56,722 nucleotides of DNA from assembly GCF_000264995.1 (NCBI RefSeq), contig NW_006767435.1:661011-717732 (forward strand), read 5' to 3'. Positions within the stretch are counted from its first letter, which is position 1, and the number at the start of each line of letters is the position of its first letter. The notes below the pieces were generated by a model, which was not told the DNA's origin, ran no database searches, and saw only the letters and a list, made by a program, of their open reading frames with translations. Below, piece by piece: positions 55,223-56,722 of the stretch. The stretch is from Punctularia strigosozonata HHB-11173 SS5 (taxonomy: Eukaryota > Basidiomycota > Agaricomycetes > Corticiales > Punctulariaceae). Made by a program: the position numbers and the translations under genes.

Positions 55223-56347
55223 TCAGGTAGGAAGCACTTGCGAGGACTCTTGTGGGGCGGAAACTGGATGGCCAGCTTGTCGTGAAGAGCGGAAGAGTCC
55301 AAAAAAGCGAGGATTGGAAGCTAATTCAGGGTGTGCATTGAGGTGGTCGCGGATCCTGGCGAGTAACACGGGGTTGGCACCGTCGTCGTTGATCTTCAAT
55401 GCTCGTGCAAGCCCGACTAGATCGTCCTTCCTTTTGGTGTAAGTGCTCAATGAATGGTCGTAAACTTTTGACGTAGCTGCGTAGACAAGGCGTGCGTCGC
55501 GTTCCGCATTCTGAACGGACTTTGCCTGCTCCTTCTCTCGAGCCTCTCTCTCCTTTGCAGCGGCGGCACGTTGTTGCTCCTCGAAATGTGCCTGAAGCTC
55601 CGGTGCAGCAACAATCCGAGCCTTGATTTTTGCAGATCCCCGTGCTTGTTTCTTGCTGGCGTTCGCGAGCCTGGTCTTCTCTTCTTCCAGTGCAAGACGT
55701 GAGAGTGTGCAATGTGCATCGGCACTCTGGCGAAGAGCTTCAGTCTCCCTGAGCGCTTGCTGAAGGCGACAGACGTGGCCTTGAAGATCACAAATCGTCG
55801 ATATCAGCTGATCGTGCGAGAAGCGTGCAAGTCGGTCCATAGTGAGAGGCTGGTACGGAGTGTTGAGGATGTCGGAAGCGAAGGAGTGTGATGCAGAACG
55901 CGTGAGAGGGCCGCGCACTGTGCTGGTGTCCTGGCTTGCGAGCTCTTCCGCCTCTGTATCTGAGGTGTCCATTGTGTAATCCGAGTCCGAGCTGTCTGAA
56001 TCGTCATTGTCTGTGGGCACAGCAGGATCGGAAGAGGGAACGTGCAAGGGGTAGGATGGAGGAGTATGGGCCTTGATCGAAAATGCCTGACTTGGCGCAT
56101 AGTCCTCGTCGGTGAAGATGTCGGGATTGAGCGGATAGAGGCCGCTTTTCCTGAAGGCAGTACGGATGAGGTCCGGTGTCATGACTTCGCGTTGGATAGC
56201 CATGTACTCTTCAATCACGTTGTAACGGGTTATGCGGATACGATTATCCATGAGATCGTCACAATGATTCTTCCACTTCGACTGTATGTGCGCAAACACG
56301 GCAACATCGAGAGGTTGCAGCATGTGCGAGCACTTCGAAGGGTAACA
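55223..56347 (-). pseudogene. pogo/Tc1-like DDE transposase, C-terminal part only
   Basis: The minus frame opens with CYPSKCSHMLQPLDVAVFAH, equivalent to the YPPHTTHxLQPLDV signature just before the last catalytic acidic region of fungal pogo/Fot1-type DDE_1 transposases. TPDLIRTAFRKSGLYPLNPD follows, the usual end of the domain. The remaining ~280 residues are an acidic Ser/Asp stretch and a long Ala/Glu/Arg-rich coiled coil (about 56-250 residues before the end) typical of basidiomycete versions. Everything upstream (helix-turn-helix and the first catalytic Asp) is missing: a TGA precedes the frame near 56370 and no homology is seen beyond it. The frame itself is open for 366 codons from its first ATG (56323). 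Confidence 0.75.
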
Positions 56348-56722
56348 GATGACATAGATTTTCAGCGGGCCTTGATTGGCGTAGCATCAGGAAAAACCCC
56401 ATCTGGCAATTTTCTACATATATACATACATGGTTCATAATATGTCCATATTCTGTCCAAATTGTCACAAAAAAGCCAAAAAAATCCCATAAAACTGTCA
56501 AATCATGACAGATGACAGACCAATTAGAGGACTGTCTTATAGGTACAAGGGGGCTTAGAACTAATAACATAGAAAATGTGGTTGCAGTGTCAATAACATC
56601 AGCACTGGTCCATGTCCAAGGGGCTTAGAGAACAAATGTAGATATAAGTGTTGGAGTTGGGGATTGATACTTGACTGTTGACACCTCACCCTGGCCTGGC
56701 CCCATCTGGAATATCATATCAT
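56348..56722. other. No recognisable feature to window end
   Basis: AT-rich sequence with short direct words (GGGGCTTAGA occurs twice). It may be the edge of another repeat. No gene was seen. Confidence 0.4.

Overview
The window looks like a nuclear contig of a filamentous basidiomycete, probably an agaricomycete. The evidence is spliced genes with uniform 47-59 nt introns (GT donors, CTRAY-like branch sites), a eukaryotic alanyl-tRNA synthetase gene with 13 such introns, a mitochondrial ribosomal protein gene, and a repeat load of Gypsy chromoviruses, Ty1/Copia, MULE, CACTA and pogo/Tc1-like elements. The species cannot be fixed from the sequence; the repeat types remind me of Rhizoctonia/Ceratobasidiaceae, but that is an impression only. 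The assembly is a draft: one N at 183 and an N gap at 35534-35776 whose flanks duplicate each other.

Layout. Positions 1-47.9 kb are almost entirely transposon-derived. 1-5.5 kb: a 1.9-kb TIR element with a GC-rich minisatellite core (1007-2941), a long palindromic repeat (about 4.7-5.25 kb) and a CACTG-ended MITE (5268-5503). 6.1-15.1 kb: a nested stack. An antisense Copia gag-pol (Copia-2) is cut by a sense Copia (Copia-1), which is cut at its 5' side by the tail of a chromovirus carrying an antisense, intron-containing ORF with a Cys-rich cluster. 15.1-28.5 kb: decayed remains of a CACTA Tnp2 transposase, Copia fragments, a coiled-coil ORF interrupted by a solo LTR, short TATAG-rich MITEs, a DDE transposase tail and a MULE transposase. 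28592-41910: one degraded 13-kb chromovirus on the minus strand with identifiable LTRs, into which at least four other repeats have jumped. 42030-47878: a young, full-length Copia (Copia-3) with LTRs, a perfect 5-bp target duplication and an open 1707-codon gag-pol frame.

From 47.9 kb the sequence becomes an ordinary gene island: a CLASP/TOG-domain protein (48031-50570, +), mitochondrial ribosomal protein bL34m (50799-51146, -) and alanyl-tRNA synthetase (51206/51257-54803, +). bL34m and AlaRS are divergent across only 59-110 bp. AlaRS has two in-frame ATGs, the first adding a presequence-like peptide, so one gene may supply cytosol and mitochondria. Both genes serve mitochondrial translation and could share a promoter. 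The island is closed on the right by a 5'-truncated pogo-like transposase (55223-56347).

Most striking: (1) Copia-3 keeps a full reading frame, but the protease and RNase H catalytic Asp positions read Asn, and two other conserved positions are changed, all explicable as CpG-to-TpG transitions; (2) two retroelements have landed within about 260 bp of the CLASP-like start codon; (3) a TATAG-rich TIR family ranges from about 100-bp MITEs to a 1.9-kb minisatellite-bearing form; (4) the chromovirus tail carries an antisense accessory gene; (5) AlaRS contains a GC-AG intron and a dual start. No tRNA, rRNA or CRISPR was seen.
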